A program made the position numbers and the translations under genes. DNA of 64,000 bases from Pseudoalteromonas amylolytica (lineage in GTDB: Bacteria > Pseudomonadota > Gammaproteobacteria > Enterobacterales > Alteromonadaceae). Where the stretch lies: contig NZ_MKJU01000027.1 in assembly GCF_001854605.1 (NCBI RefSeq), forward strand, positions 1 through 64,000. Direction: 5' to 3'. Below, piece by piece: positions 17,113 through 25,464 of this stretch. The notes under the pieces were generated by a model. That model made no database searches and was not told where the DNA came from. It was given only the letters and a program-made list of their open reading frames with translations. Every line of letters starts with the position of its first letter. Position 1 is the stretch's first letter.

Positions 17113-18063
17113 CTATTGTTTGTCTTGTTGCTCTGGTTCAGAGTTATCTGCCCAATCGCCAGCATTGAGCATCAAAGGTAGACCGTCTTTTTGTCCGCCG
17201 ATGATCACCACCTTCGCATTATCTGATGACGCAAGATCTTTTGTTGCTTGAATGCCATGCCAGCGTAATACTCTGTCGCTCATAGTGGCGTTAATTTTCT
17301 CTGCGTAATCTTGTATACCAGCAGCTTCGATACGTTTTCGTTCAGCTTCTTGTTGCTCTGCTTTTAATTTAAAGGTGTATGCTAAGAAATGTTGCTCTTC
17401 CACGAGCTTTTCTTCTATTGCTGTACGAACGCCAGAAGGCAGAGAAACACTGCGTATGACGATGTCATCGACAATGACAAATTTTCTACCTACTTCTTCT
17501 ATTGCGCGTGCGATTAACTTGCTAAGCAACATGCCTTTGTTGGTATATATTTCCTCTGGCGTGTGGTTACCTAAGCCCTTACGTAAAACCGACTCTATTT
17601 GCGGTAATATAATTCTGTTTGGATAGTCGGGCCCCACTTTTTGGTGCAGTACACCAAGTAATTCAAAAATTGGTCGATATCGTACAGCAACTTTGAGCGT
17701 AACAGGCAGACCTCGATTTGTGAGTACATCAAACTCATGGCGAATGATTTGCACTCGGGTATCGTAAATTGCCGCATAATTGAGAGGAAACAGAAAGTGT
17801 ACCCCTTCGGTTAAGATATGATCTGTGACTACCCCGCCATCAAATGGGCGATATAACACCCCCCCTTCCCCCGCCTCAATGTAAATAATGACACGTTTCC
17901 AAAGCACAATAAGCAGCATCAACGCCAATATGACTAAAGCAATCTTTGCCGGTATTTTTAGCGAGATATGGTTATGTATCCGCTGCCAAAATTTCATCAT
18001 AGGCTTAGGTAAACTAGCCTTATCAGGAGACTCATTTTTAGGGGTATCAGAAGTGTGAGCCAT
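17113..18063 (-). CDS. SPFH/prohibitin-family membrane protein
   Basis: 316 residues. A transmembrane helix near residues 38-60 (IALVILALMLLIVLW) is followed by the SPFH (band 7) domain: VIIYIEAGEGGVLYRPFDGG, then LTEGVHFLFPL and VKVAVRYRP-like strands, a helical EEKLVEEQHFLAYTFKLKAE coiled coil and a C-terminal tail. Prohibitin-type proteins form ring scaffolds that organise membrane complexes or proteases. It lies 15 bp from the genes on both sides, so it belongs to the exporter operon. An SPFH protein in a peptide-export locus is unusual; I infer a scaffold for the two ABC transporters. Confidence 0.85.
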   Translation of the reverse strand: MAHTSDTPKNESPDKASLPKPMMKFWQRIHNHISLKIPAKIALVILALMLLIVLWKRVIIYIEAGEGGVLYRPFDGGVVTDHILTEGVHFLFPLNYAAIYDTRVQIIRHEFDVLTNRGLPVTLKVAVRYRPIFELLGVLHQKVGPDYPNRIILPQIESVLRKGLGNHTPEEIYTNKGMLLSKLIARAIEEVGRKFVIVDDIVIRSVSLPSGVRTAIEEKLVEEQHFLAYTFKLKAEQQEAERKRIEAAGIQDYAEKINATMSDRVLRWHGIQATKDLASSDNAKVVIIGGQKDGLPLMLNAGDWADNSEPEQQDKQ

Positions 18064-18078
18064 AGTTGTTTATTTCCT

Positions 18079-20187
18079 TTAAGGATGGGCGATAAGTAAC
18101 AATGCGTTGCTTCGCTTTAGTACACAAGGCAATGCAATATTGAATGTTTTAGGGTCTAGCGAGCTAAAGCTTTCATCTAAAATGATTAAATCCGCTCGCT
18201 GAAGAAGTGCTCTGGCGATAAATACACGACTTTGCTCTCCATGAGATAAGCTCCAGCCCCCTTCACCAACCATTTGGTGTAACCCCGCAGGCATTTTATT
18301 AATTAGCTTGCCAAGATCTAGCTCTTCGCAAACCGTTTGAGCATCAATCAAGTCAGCTTCACTTGGTGGCCAACATCTTCCCATTAGTAGATTGAAAGCC
18401 AGAGTTTGCGAAAACAGATAGTTGTCGTGAAATTGTGGGGCCATGACAATCTTTTTACGCCATAGTTCATTGTAAACTGCTTTGAAAGACGTACCGTTTA
18501 ATGAGAGTTCACCTTGTTGCGGCATATATGCGCCCGCGATTACATAACCTAGGGTAGACTTACCGGCACCTGAGTTACCTTCTAGTAACACTTTGTCTTT
18601 TGCGTTGATACCAAAGTCACAGCCATCCAATATTTTGCGCTTATTGAAGGAAAAGTGTAATTCACGAGCTCGTATAGTCGGATATTCTGCGCCTTTTAAG
18701 TCTGCATGAGTAAAGCTTGCTTGAGGCTGAATCGAGTTTTCACGGGTATCGGCTGCGCCTTCATATATAGGCCGTAAGTTTACCCAAGCACACGTTGCTT
18801 CTAGCAAGTATTTTACGCTATTGGCAAATTGCTCAAGAGAAATAGCGGCGAGTAAAATAGCGCCAATACAGACAGACAAACTCGCAACATCTACATTATC
18901 ACTTGTCAGTTCAGGCATGAGCAGAAGCAGCGATAAAAACAACCAAACTCGGCGGCCTGCGAATGTAGTTAACACCGCTCCCCATTTATCGAGCTGCTCG
19001 CAAAGTTTTGTATAGTTGCTCAGGTCTTCATCTTCTACTAAGTGTCGCTGCTCGGGCATTTCTTGAATAAATCGAGTACGGTGACCTACCAATTGCTCAG
19101 ATAGCTTGCAATTTAGCTGTAAATCAAAGGCGAGCCATCGTTTAATCTCTCGATAGTACTTTGAACTTAACATGCCTATCAGTATTAGCAGTGCAATTAA
19201 CAGTATTGAATGTGACCAACTCACCCCTGCGACTGCCAAGATAACGCCGGCTAAAAACACTTGAGTTAACGCGGTGATAGCAATAAATGACATACTAAAG
19301 CTTTGCGCTTCAAGCAAGTCGATATCCATCACTTGACCCATAAAATGGCCACTACTGTGACGGCGAACGTCATTGGGCTTTAGTTTTAAGATCCCCTGCA
19401 ATAGCTGTTTACGAAGTTCTGCGCCAAAATCAAGCGATAGTCTATTTTTAATCTTCAGGCTTAAATAGTAAAAAGGGATGGCACTGAACAGCAGTAAAGC
19501 CCAAAGTGAGAATACACTGTCATGATCATTTGTTTCAAAAACACTGAGTCCGATCACATACCAACTTAGAATCAACATTATTTGAAATAACAAAGCAGCG
19601 CCAATACTCAGTATTAGACCTTTTAAAAACTTTGCCTGCTTGAATTGTTCAAATATGTTGTCATATGCCGCAGGGCGAAATAACCACGCTTGTATGACGG
19701 GTGTATTTGCTAATTTTTCTATTAACAATGACTCTAGTACTTTTTTATGCTGCTTAGTAGGTAGCCCCAATGGTAAAAGTTGCTTTGACAATGATTGCCT
19801 TAAAGGGAGCACATGGTCTTTTATGAGGATATCTTTGAGCTTTGTTAAAGGGAGCAGGCTCGATTGTTGCCTGTTATTTAGTATTACCGCATTTTGGCGT
19901 TTGGTTTTAAGCAATACGATAAAGCCATTGCCTGGCATCATCAAAATACACGGGCCACAGTGCATTAACATTTTACTTACGGCGGGATAATTTGTTGTAT
20001 TGTTTTGAATGTCTATGCCTGAGCAGTTGGCAGCTTGCTCGAACCAATCATCAAGGTTTGCATCACTACTGCCCGCACTTTTTGTTGCTGGGGTGAATTC
20101 TGGGCACACACTAGCCCCCCTAATATTACTTGCTAAAAAAGAGGCTGCGACATGTAAATTTGATAACGGCCAGATCAAATCATCCAT
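18079..20187 (-). CDS. Second ABC exporter of the peptide operon (no active peptidase)
   Basis: 702 residues. The N-terminal 170 residues are a soluble region with MLMHCGPCILMM and FIVLLKTKRQN, the layout of a C39-like domain but without a recognisable His-Asp pair, so probably an inactive substrate-docking domain. Membrane helices follow (about 190-450), then an ATPase domain with EGNSGAGKST (Walker A), LSHGEQSR (signature, with His for Gly) and LIILDESFSS (Walker B). Paired peptidase and non-peptidase ABC exporters with an adaptor occur in NHLM-type bacteriocin systems, and this operon has that outline. First gene of the operon. Divergent from the kringle toxin gene, with about 290 bp between them. 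Confidence 0.8.
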   Translation of the reverse strand: MDDLIWPLSNLHVAASFLASNIRGASVCPEFTPATKSAGSSDANLDDWFEQAANCSGIDIQNNTTNYPAVSKMLMHCGPCILMMPGNGFIVLLKTKRQNAVILNNRQQSSLLPLTKLKDILIKDHVLPLRQSLSKQLLPLGLPTKQHKKVLESLLIEKLANTPVIQAWLFRPAAYDNIFEQFKQAKFLKGLILSIGAALLFQIMLILSWYVIGLSVFETNDHDSVFSLWALLLFSAIPFYYLSLKIKNRLSLDFGAELRKQLLQGILKLKPNDVRRHSSGHFMGQVMDIDLLEAQSFSMSFIAITALTQVFLAGVILAVAGVSWSHSILLIALLILIGMLSSKYYREIKRWLAFDLQLNCKLSEQLVGHRTRFIQEMPEQRHLVEDEDLSNYTKLCEQLDKWGAVLTTFAGRRVWLFLSLLLLMPELTSDNVDVASLSVCIGAILLAAISLEQFANSVKYLLEATCAWVNLRPIYEGAADTRENSIQPQASFTHADLKGAEYPTIRARELHFSFNKRKILDGCDFGINAKDKVLLEGNSGAGKSTLGYVIAGAYMPQQGELSLNGTSFKAVYNELWRKKIVMAPQFHDNYLFSQTLAFNLLMGRCWPPSEADLIDAQTVCEELDLGKLINKMPAGLHQMVGEGGWSLSHGEQSRVFIARALLQRADLIILDESFSSLDPKTFNIALPCVLKRSNALLLIAHP

Positions 20188-20481
20188 AGCGGTAGGTAGA
20201 GCGAAGTATCCTTTTACTATTTGAATTATATAAAAAGTAGATAATAGTAGCTAATGATCACATTAAATGTCTGTTATGTCAAACGAGAAAAACGCTATTA
20301 AATAGTTCTTCATGTGTATTTCACATTGATTGATGTGTCTATTTTTGTTGGATATGAAGTGTAAAAATAAGGTAGCTGCAATGTAATCTTGATGTATTGG
20401 TGCTAGCATTGCACCTGAGAAGACGCAGTACGTTTTGCTTCTACTCTCTGCCACAGTATACAAATTAAAGGAATATTATTT

Positions 20482-22299
20482 ATGACTCGATATTTTAGGT
20501 ATTTACCCCTAGCTAGCACTCTACTTGCTGCATGCTCCTGTGCTGCGATTGCGAATGAACACTTCGACAACACAAGCGTGAAGCCTGAGCGCATGCTGTT
20601 AATATCCGCTCTATCAAAGGAAGTAGCTGTTAAGGAGCTAAACAGCGAAGCAGTACATTTACAAGTAAATGGAATGAGCACCACTGAGTTGTTTGTACTT
20701 GATGTAGCAAATATAAATAAGCAAAATTTGCCAAGTTACAAAAACTTGCTCGATACAGCCCGAGTGACGGGAACGCCGATTCTGATTAAAGGCGCGCAAG
20801 ATACTAAAATCATGGCATCATTAATTGGCCTTGGCGTGACAGGCAATAAGCTACTGCTTAAGCCAAATGAGGCTGAGTCAACATTAACAATTGAAGTGCT
20901 AAACCAAGAGCCAAGAATAGACACTCTCCTCTCTGACCATGTGGTAAACGAAGTAAAGAAGTATCATCTTTCTCAACCTAGGTTGAGACAAATGACATTC
21001 TCAAATAGCGTTAGTGCTCCAGCTGGCACAACGTATATTTTTCACGTCGTTAACGCAATCAACCACTCTTGGAAGCCCGATAGTAAAGAGCAAACTATTA
21101 CAACTAAAGCAGATATAGAATATAAGCTGTATGCGGATAGTGAAAAGAGCGCAAAGTATGTTGTTGTTGGTTTAACAGGAGTGATTTTTGACCCTGGTCC
21201 ACTGTACTCCAATACAGAAGTTAATCGTGGCTACTTTCAAGAAAGGGTGAAGATGAGTTTGATACCTAGCTCGTCTTCAGACATTCACTATGAAGAACAT
21301 GTGCCAGTTAACGCAAATGATAATTCAACCGTCACAGTCTCAAAAGGGTGGGATCTGGCAGTTGGAGCATCACCGGACGGGCCCAACACGTCATTTACGT
21401 ATTCTGAAAGTGACATTGTCACTGAGAACTACTCCGATTTTGAAGTGGTACATAACTCTGATGGAAATGCTATGCATTGGGATTGGAATATGAGCAAGTA
21501 CGACTATAACAAAGACCCAGAAAATCTATGTGAACCCGGAATTATGAGCAGGAAGGTTAAGTCGCTGCCAACGCTTGCTACTAACACTTTAATCCCAAAA
21601 TTTAGTGCTGTGTATAGATCTACTTTGGATTTTGATGGTGTTGTGAATTTTGATTTTAAATATGAGCATCACCTTCGTAATGTGAAAGAGGAATATGTGT
21701 CTGAACCCTTAGATGGAGTGACATATTACAAATGTTCGATTCATGGCACTGCAGAAAAAAAAGGGGAAGTGTCATTCTCTGTAGACTTCTCAGCTGTACG
21801 ATCTGCACGAAATGTGACTGAAACCTATCTAGATATTCATGGCATGGACTATCGTGGTAATATAAATCGCACTATAAATGGTCATACTTGTCAATACTGG
21901 GATGCACAGTATCCTCAAGTGCATAGCTATTCACCACAAACTACTCCTGGTAAGGGTTTAGGTTTTCACAATTATTGCAGAAATCCAGACTCAAACGTAA
22001 CTAATTCAAATAAGCCTTGGTGCTTTACAACGACAGTTGGCACGAGGTGGGAGTATTGTAACGTAGCTGAGCACTATCGCGGTACTGTAAACCGTACCAT
22101 AACCCAAAGTGTAAACGGGAGAGCGGTTAATGGTCTAACGTGTAAAAATTGGTCAGAGACTAGTTACACAGCGACAAAATATCCGGGTAAAGGGCTAGGT
22201 GATCACAATTACTGTAGAAATCCAGCAGGTGGTGATTACTCCAAGACTTGGTGCTTCACAACAGACCCTGAGATGACTTGGGACTATTGCCAAGAATAA
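20482..22299 (+). CDS. Leukocidin-like beta-pore-forming toxin with two kringle domains
   Basis: 605 residues. A signal peptide is evident (YLPLASTLLAACSCAAIANE; signal peptidase I after AIA, or a lipobox at LAAC). Residues about 10-165 are an unassigned N-terminal domain. Residues about 170-430 match the leukocidin/haemolysin beta-barrel family: KADIEYKLYAD, SYTFSES-like strands (TSFTYSESDIVTENYSDFEV), NAMHWDWNMS and LIPKFSAVYRSTLDFDG. Residues about 455-530 and 531-605 are two kringle domains, each with the pattern YRG..NRTI.G..C..W, GKGLG.HNYCRNP, WCFTT and W.YC; the cysteines needed for the kringle disulfides are present. Kringles are common in animal blood proteins and rare in bacteria, so they may steer the toxin to a eukaryotic surface. 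Ribosome site AAAGGAA before the ATG. Lies next to a secreted WSC protein. Confidence 0.8.
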   Translation: MTRYFRYLPLASTLLAACSCAAIANEHFDNTSVKPERMLLISALSKEVAVKELNSEAVHLQVNGMSTTELFVLDVANINKQNLPSYKNLLDTARVTGTPILIKGAQDTKIMASLIGLGVTGNKLLLKPNEAESTLTIEVLNQEPRIDTLLSDHVVNEVKKYHLSQPRLRQMTFSNSVSAPAGTTYIFHVVNAINHSWKPDSKEQTITTKADIEYKLYADSEKSAKYVVVGLTGVIFDPGPLYSNTEVNRGYFQERVKMSLIPSSSSDIHYEEHVPVNANDNSTVTVSKGWDLAVGASPDGPNTSFTYSESDIVTENYSDFEVVHNSDGNAMHWDWNMSKYDYNKDPENLCEPGIMSRKVKSLPTLATNTLIPKFSAVYRSTLDFDGVVNFDFKYEHHLRNVKEEYVSEPLDGVTYYKCSIHGTAEKKGEVSFSVDFSAVRSARNVTETYLDIHGMDYRGNINRTINGHTCQYWDAQYPQVHSYSPQTTPGKGLGFHNYCRNPDSNVTNSNKPWCFTTTVGTRWEYCNVAEHYRGTVNRTITQSVNGRAVNGLTCKNWSETSYTATKYPGKGLGDHNYCRNPAGGDYSKTWCFTTDPEMTWDYCQE

Positions 22300-22328
22300 G
22301 AAAAAATAAAGCCAGATAATAAGTTAAC

Positions 22329-22351
22329 GGTCGGCATTATATGTGCCGACC
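22329..22351 (+). terminator. Hairpin after the kringle toxin gene
   Basis: GGTCGGCA and TGCCGACC form an 8-bp GC-rich stem with a 7-base loop, 30 bp after the stop. No strong T-run follows. Confidence 0.55.
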
Positions 22352-22415
22352 ATTCTAACTCAAAGGTTAAAAACGGCTTAGCATCAAATGCACTTGTAGT
22401 TTGTTCCCTTACTTT

Positions 22416-22966
22416 TGTAGTGGCACAATAAGACTAGGCAAGTTTTATTTGATGCTGTCCGATAAACATTTTGAACTTCCAAGTTCACTCTTTATTTAAC
22501 TGAGTATAGTTATTATAAACTTCAAAAATCTACGCTATATATTGAATTCCGCCATAATCCACCACAGAATTGAGTACTATTTCCAGTACAAGGCATATTG
22601 CAATCGCTATCTGGAACCTGAGAGTAATTTCCATAGTTATGACCGCAAAAACATAAGGAGCCGTATTGCAACCCAGCATACTTATAACTTGCTTTATTGC
22701 AAGCTGCTTTGCAGGAATCGATAGTTACCGTTGTTAATCCCGCCCTGACGGGAAGGTCTCGTCCAAGCTCGATGTTGTCTGTGAAACATCCAATATAGTG
22801 CTGGCTTTGAGCATTTAGATCATCAGTCTGCCCATGATTTGCAGCCCAGCTTTTAGACAAAAGCAAAGCAACAAGCAACATACTCATAAATTTCATTAAA
22901 ATTTCCTTACTCTATTTTTTCCTAAAGGTCAGTTAAACATGTGAGCTTATTTATTGTGCCACTGCA
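22416..22966. mobile_element. 551-bp transposase-less cassette bounded by IS3-type inverted ends, carrying a WSC gene
   Basis: The left edge reads TGTAGTGGCACAATAA on the plus strand, and the right edge is its near-perfect inverse (TGCAGTGGCACAATAA on the minus strand), the same 16-mer that ends the IS at 906-921. The only gene inside is the WSC protein. No transposase remnant was seen. I could not find a clear target duplication. It could be moved in trans by the related IS, as MITE-like or passenger cassettes are. Confidence 0.55.
22522..22896 (-). CDS. Secreted WSC-domain protein
   Basis: 124 residues: a signal peptide (MKFMSMLLVALLLSKSWA, cut before ANHG) and one WSC domain. The domain has the expected pattern YIGCFTDN, TVTIDSCKAACNKASYKYAG, YGSLCFCG and CNMPCTGNSTQFCGG, with eight cysteines for four disulfides. 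WSC domains bind carbohydrate in fungal and animal surface proteins. In animals, kringle and WSC domains occur together in Kremen proteins; here a kringle toxin and a WSC protein are neighbours in convergent orientation. It may act as a sugar-binding partner or decoy, but that is inference. Located inside the IS-ended cassette. Confidence 0.8.
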   Translation of the reverse strand: MKFMSMLLVALLLSKSWAANHGQTDDLNAQSQHYIGCFTDNIELGRDLPVRAGLTTVTIDSCKAACNKASYKYAGLQYGSLCFCGHNYGNYSQVPDSDCNMPCTGNSTQFCGGLWRNSIYSVDF

Positions 22967-23263
22967 GTTAGCAAAACTTGCAACTCTATCTCTTAAGGGG
23001 AAGTGGACATATCGATCCTTACATATATGCAAATTTATGTAAATGTATAAAACCGTGAACTTTTTTCTCTCCCTAACGCTATTAAAACGGATTTCATGAA
23101 CAAAAATTTGGTTCACGAACGTTATAAAGAGTAGAAAGGGAAAAAATTACTTATAAAATCAGTTGTATAAGTTAAATTGTTGGTTGTTGTAATTCATGAA
23201 CTATCTCCAGTTCCAGAGAAGTTAAATTGGTTAGCTGGCTCCTATTTTAGTTGCTCACTTCAT

Positions 23264-24528
23264 ATGCCTAGTATACTCTTTCCTAAACAATCGAATACAG
23301 GAATAAAAACTTACCTAATCAATAAGTTACTGAAATTTTTAGGCTCTGCAATTGGCGTTATTCTAGTCGTATTCTTCGTGTTCCTATTCTATACAGATTT
23401 GTATCTTTACTTACGACCTATTCCCAAAGACTTTGATAAAATGATACAGCAGCATATGGAAGCGGCGAAATTACCTGGGGTGTCGGTACTTGTCTTTAAA
23501 GATGGAAAACCTGTTTATTCAAAGCAATATGGTTATACCAATTTAGAAACGCAAGAACAGCCCACACAAAACAGCTTATTTCAAGTAGCGTCAATATCTA
23601 AGTTGGTAACAGGCACGGCAATATTAAAACTGTATGAGCAAGGAAAACTTCATTTAGATGATGATATTAACAAGCATTTGCCATTTAGTGTAAAGAACCC
23701 AAGCTTTCCCGACACAGCTATTACTTTTCGAATGTTGCTCTCGCATGTGTCTAGTGTTTCTGATGGTTCTTTCTTTTTTGGAAGCCCTTATTGGGATATG
23801 TACAATGAGATTGGCAAACCAACTTATAAAGCAGAGCCATTGGATAGTTTTATCACCCACTATTTTAAGTCTGACGAAAAGTATTATGATGAAAAGGATA
23901 ACTTTAATGACGCTAAGCTAGGAACAATGCTGGAGTATAGCAACGTGGGCTATGGCCTGTTAGGCTATTTAGTTGAGCAAGTATCGGGTATGCCATTCAA
24001 TGAATTTTGTAAGCAAGAGATTTTCTCACCATTAGACATGAAACACACCCGTTGGTTAATCAAAAACGTTGAAAAAGAAACAATGGCAATACCATATAAT
24101 TATAATTTACTCAGTAACACTTATGTGCGATTAGGCGCTTATGAGTTGTCTACTTATTCAGAAAGCGGGCTTAAAACAAGCAGTGCTGAGTTTATGCGGT
24201 TTCTTCATGTTTTTTGGATAATGGTTAAACGATAAAAGGAGAGCGCTTTTTGCAGCCTGACACTGTAGCGCAAATGCTCACTCTGCAATATCCACAGGTC
24301 AGTAATATTCCCGCGTTAACATGGCTGATAGAAGAAGATAGGTATCTGCACGGAGGCTCTGATCCAGGCACCAAAGCACTTGTCGTTATTTCTAAAAAAG
24401 AACAATGGGGGTTTATATTTTTCGCTAATGGTGGTGGACTGCGCACTGAACTAGGGTTTGAGCTTTTCCGGCATGATGTAGACGAATATTTAAATCGCTA
24501 CGGGCCGCCTCTGAACAACAAATATTAA
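23264..24528 (+). pseudogene. Serine hydrolase of the beta-lactamase/AmpC-like family, frameshifted
   Basis: The first frame (ATG 23264, N-terminal anchor ILVVFFVFLFYTDLYLYL) holds the catalytic SISK (Ser-x-x-Lys) and YSNVGYG (Tyr-x-Asn) motifs and ends at 24235. The remaining part, with the third motif HGGSDPG, is in another frame ending at 24528. Around 24205-24245 the reading LDNG and then KGERFLQPDTVAQM can be recovered by frame changes, matching the usual NG...G.R.L.P.TV.QM of the family. At least one indel, probably two, separates the halves. Members are penicillin-binding-like esterases or peptidases; this copy is probably inactive unless the frameshift is an error in the sequence. Confidence 0.75.
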
Positions 24529-24675
24529 GTATTAGACTGGTTTTCTATAACGAACAAACGTGCACCGGAGTAATGCAATTTCATTCTAGATTCCTAAATA
24601 TGATATAAGTAATACATAGATATAAATTCATTATTAAATAAACTAGAAATAACAATAAAGTATAAGGAGGTTTTT

Positions 24676-25296
24676 GTGGCAGTATTCGACAATTTGAGAT
24701 CTCTCAAGCAAGACATGATTCAAAACAACTGGGTAATAGACGGTTTTACATTTAGTTATAATGACAAGGAATATGTAGTTCTAGCTAAATTATTTAATGA
24801 AGGTGAGAGAAAGCCTAAACATGCTCTTCTAAAACTGGAGTTCATCAGACAGGATGAGCCAACAATCAGGAAAATGTTCTTAGCTAATTCGAATGGTTTT
24901 TATAATATATCAGTAAAAGAATTAAGAGAATTTTTTGGAATCGAGTATAGAGAAAACCTTGGGGAAATTATTCAGCAATTCACAGATTACTTTTCTAATT
25001 TTATACCAACACAAGTTTCGGATAATAAACCCCTATTAGTTAAAGAAAGAATGGTTGAATCATTATCAGTGAGTGACAGTGAAGATCCTAAAAGAGTTTA
25101 TTGTTTTGATGTTAGAAGAAATGCAGGACAAAGAACGATGTTTAATGACAATAAAACAAGGCTTTTACGAGCCACTTTGTATGCCAATTTCGAAGAAGAT
25201 TGGAACTTAAGTTTTTTCTACAGTGATGATAATGGACGAGACGCTACAGATGCTGAAATTCTATTAAAGTTTGCCAACAGAAATGCACCAGCCTAA
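24676..25296 (+). CDS. Unknown protein (possible DUF6037-like)
   Basis: 206 residues. The GTG start is supported by a strong AAGGAGG five bases upstream. No membrane segment or signal. The sequence mixes an N-terminal beta-rich part (FTFSYNDKEYVVLAKLF) with helices and a C-terminal region rich in Asp/Asn. It loosely recalls DUF6037, a family I associate with mobile DNA, but I cannot confirm it. It lies just upstream of a tyrosine recombinase and has low GC, both typical of acquired DNA. Confidence 0.6.
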   Translation: MAVFDNLRSLKQDMIQNNWVIDGFTFSYNDKEYVVLAKLFNEGERKPKHALLKLEFIRQDEPTIRKMFLANSNGFYNISVKELREFFGIEYRENLGEIIQQFTDYFSNFIPTQVSDNKPLLVKERMVESLSVSDSEDPKRVYCFDVRRNAGQRTMFNDNKTRLLRATLYANFEEDWNLSFFYSDDNGRDATDAEILLKFANRNAPA

Positions 25297-25427
25297 TGAT
25301 TAAATGTACTCGCTTCGACTTGCTCTGTTAGTTACTCGCTAGACTGCCAGCGACTGGTCTGTTATGTTTGAGCTCTATCTGCGCCATTCCAATATTGCTA
25401 AGCTTGATTTAAATCGTCGATTCTATA

Positions 25428-25459
25428 AAATGTCCAATACTAGTCAATATCGGACATTT
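25428..25459. promoter_or_regulatory. Inverted repeat just upstream of the recombinase gene
   Basis: AAATGTCC ... GGACATTT, eight-base arms with a 16-base spacer, ending 5 bases before the ATG at 25465. Its position over the promoter/leader suggests an operator, possibly for autoregulation, or part of the recombination site. Confidence 0.45.
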
Positions 25460-25464
25460 AAAGA

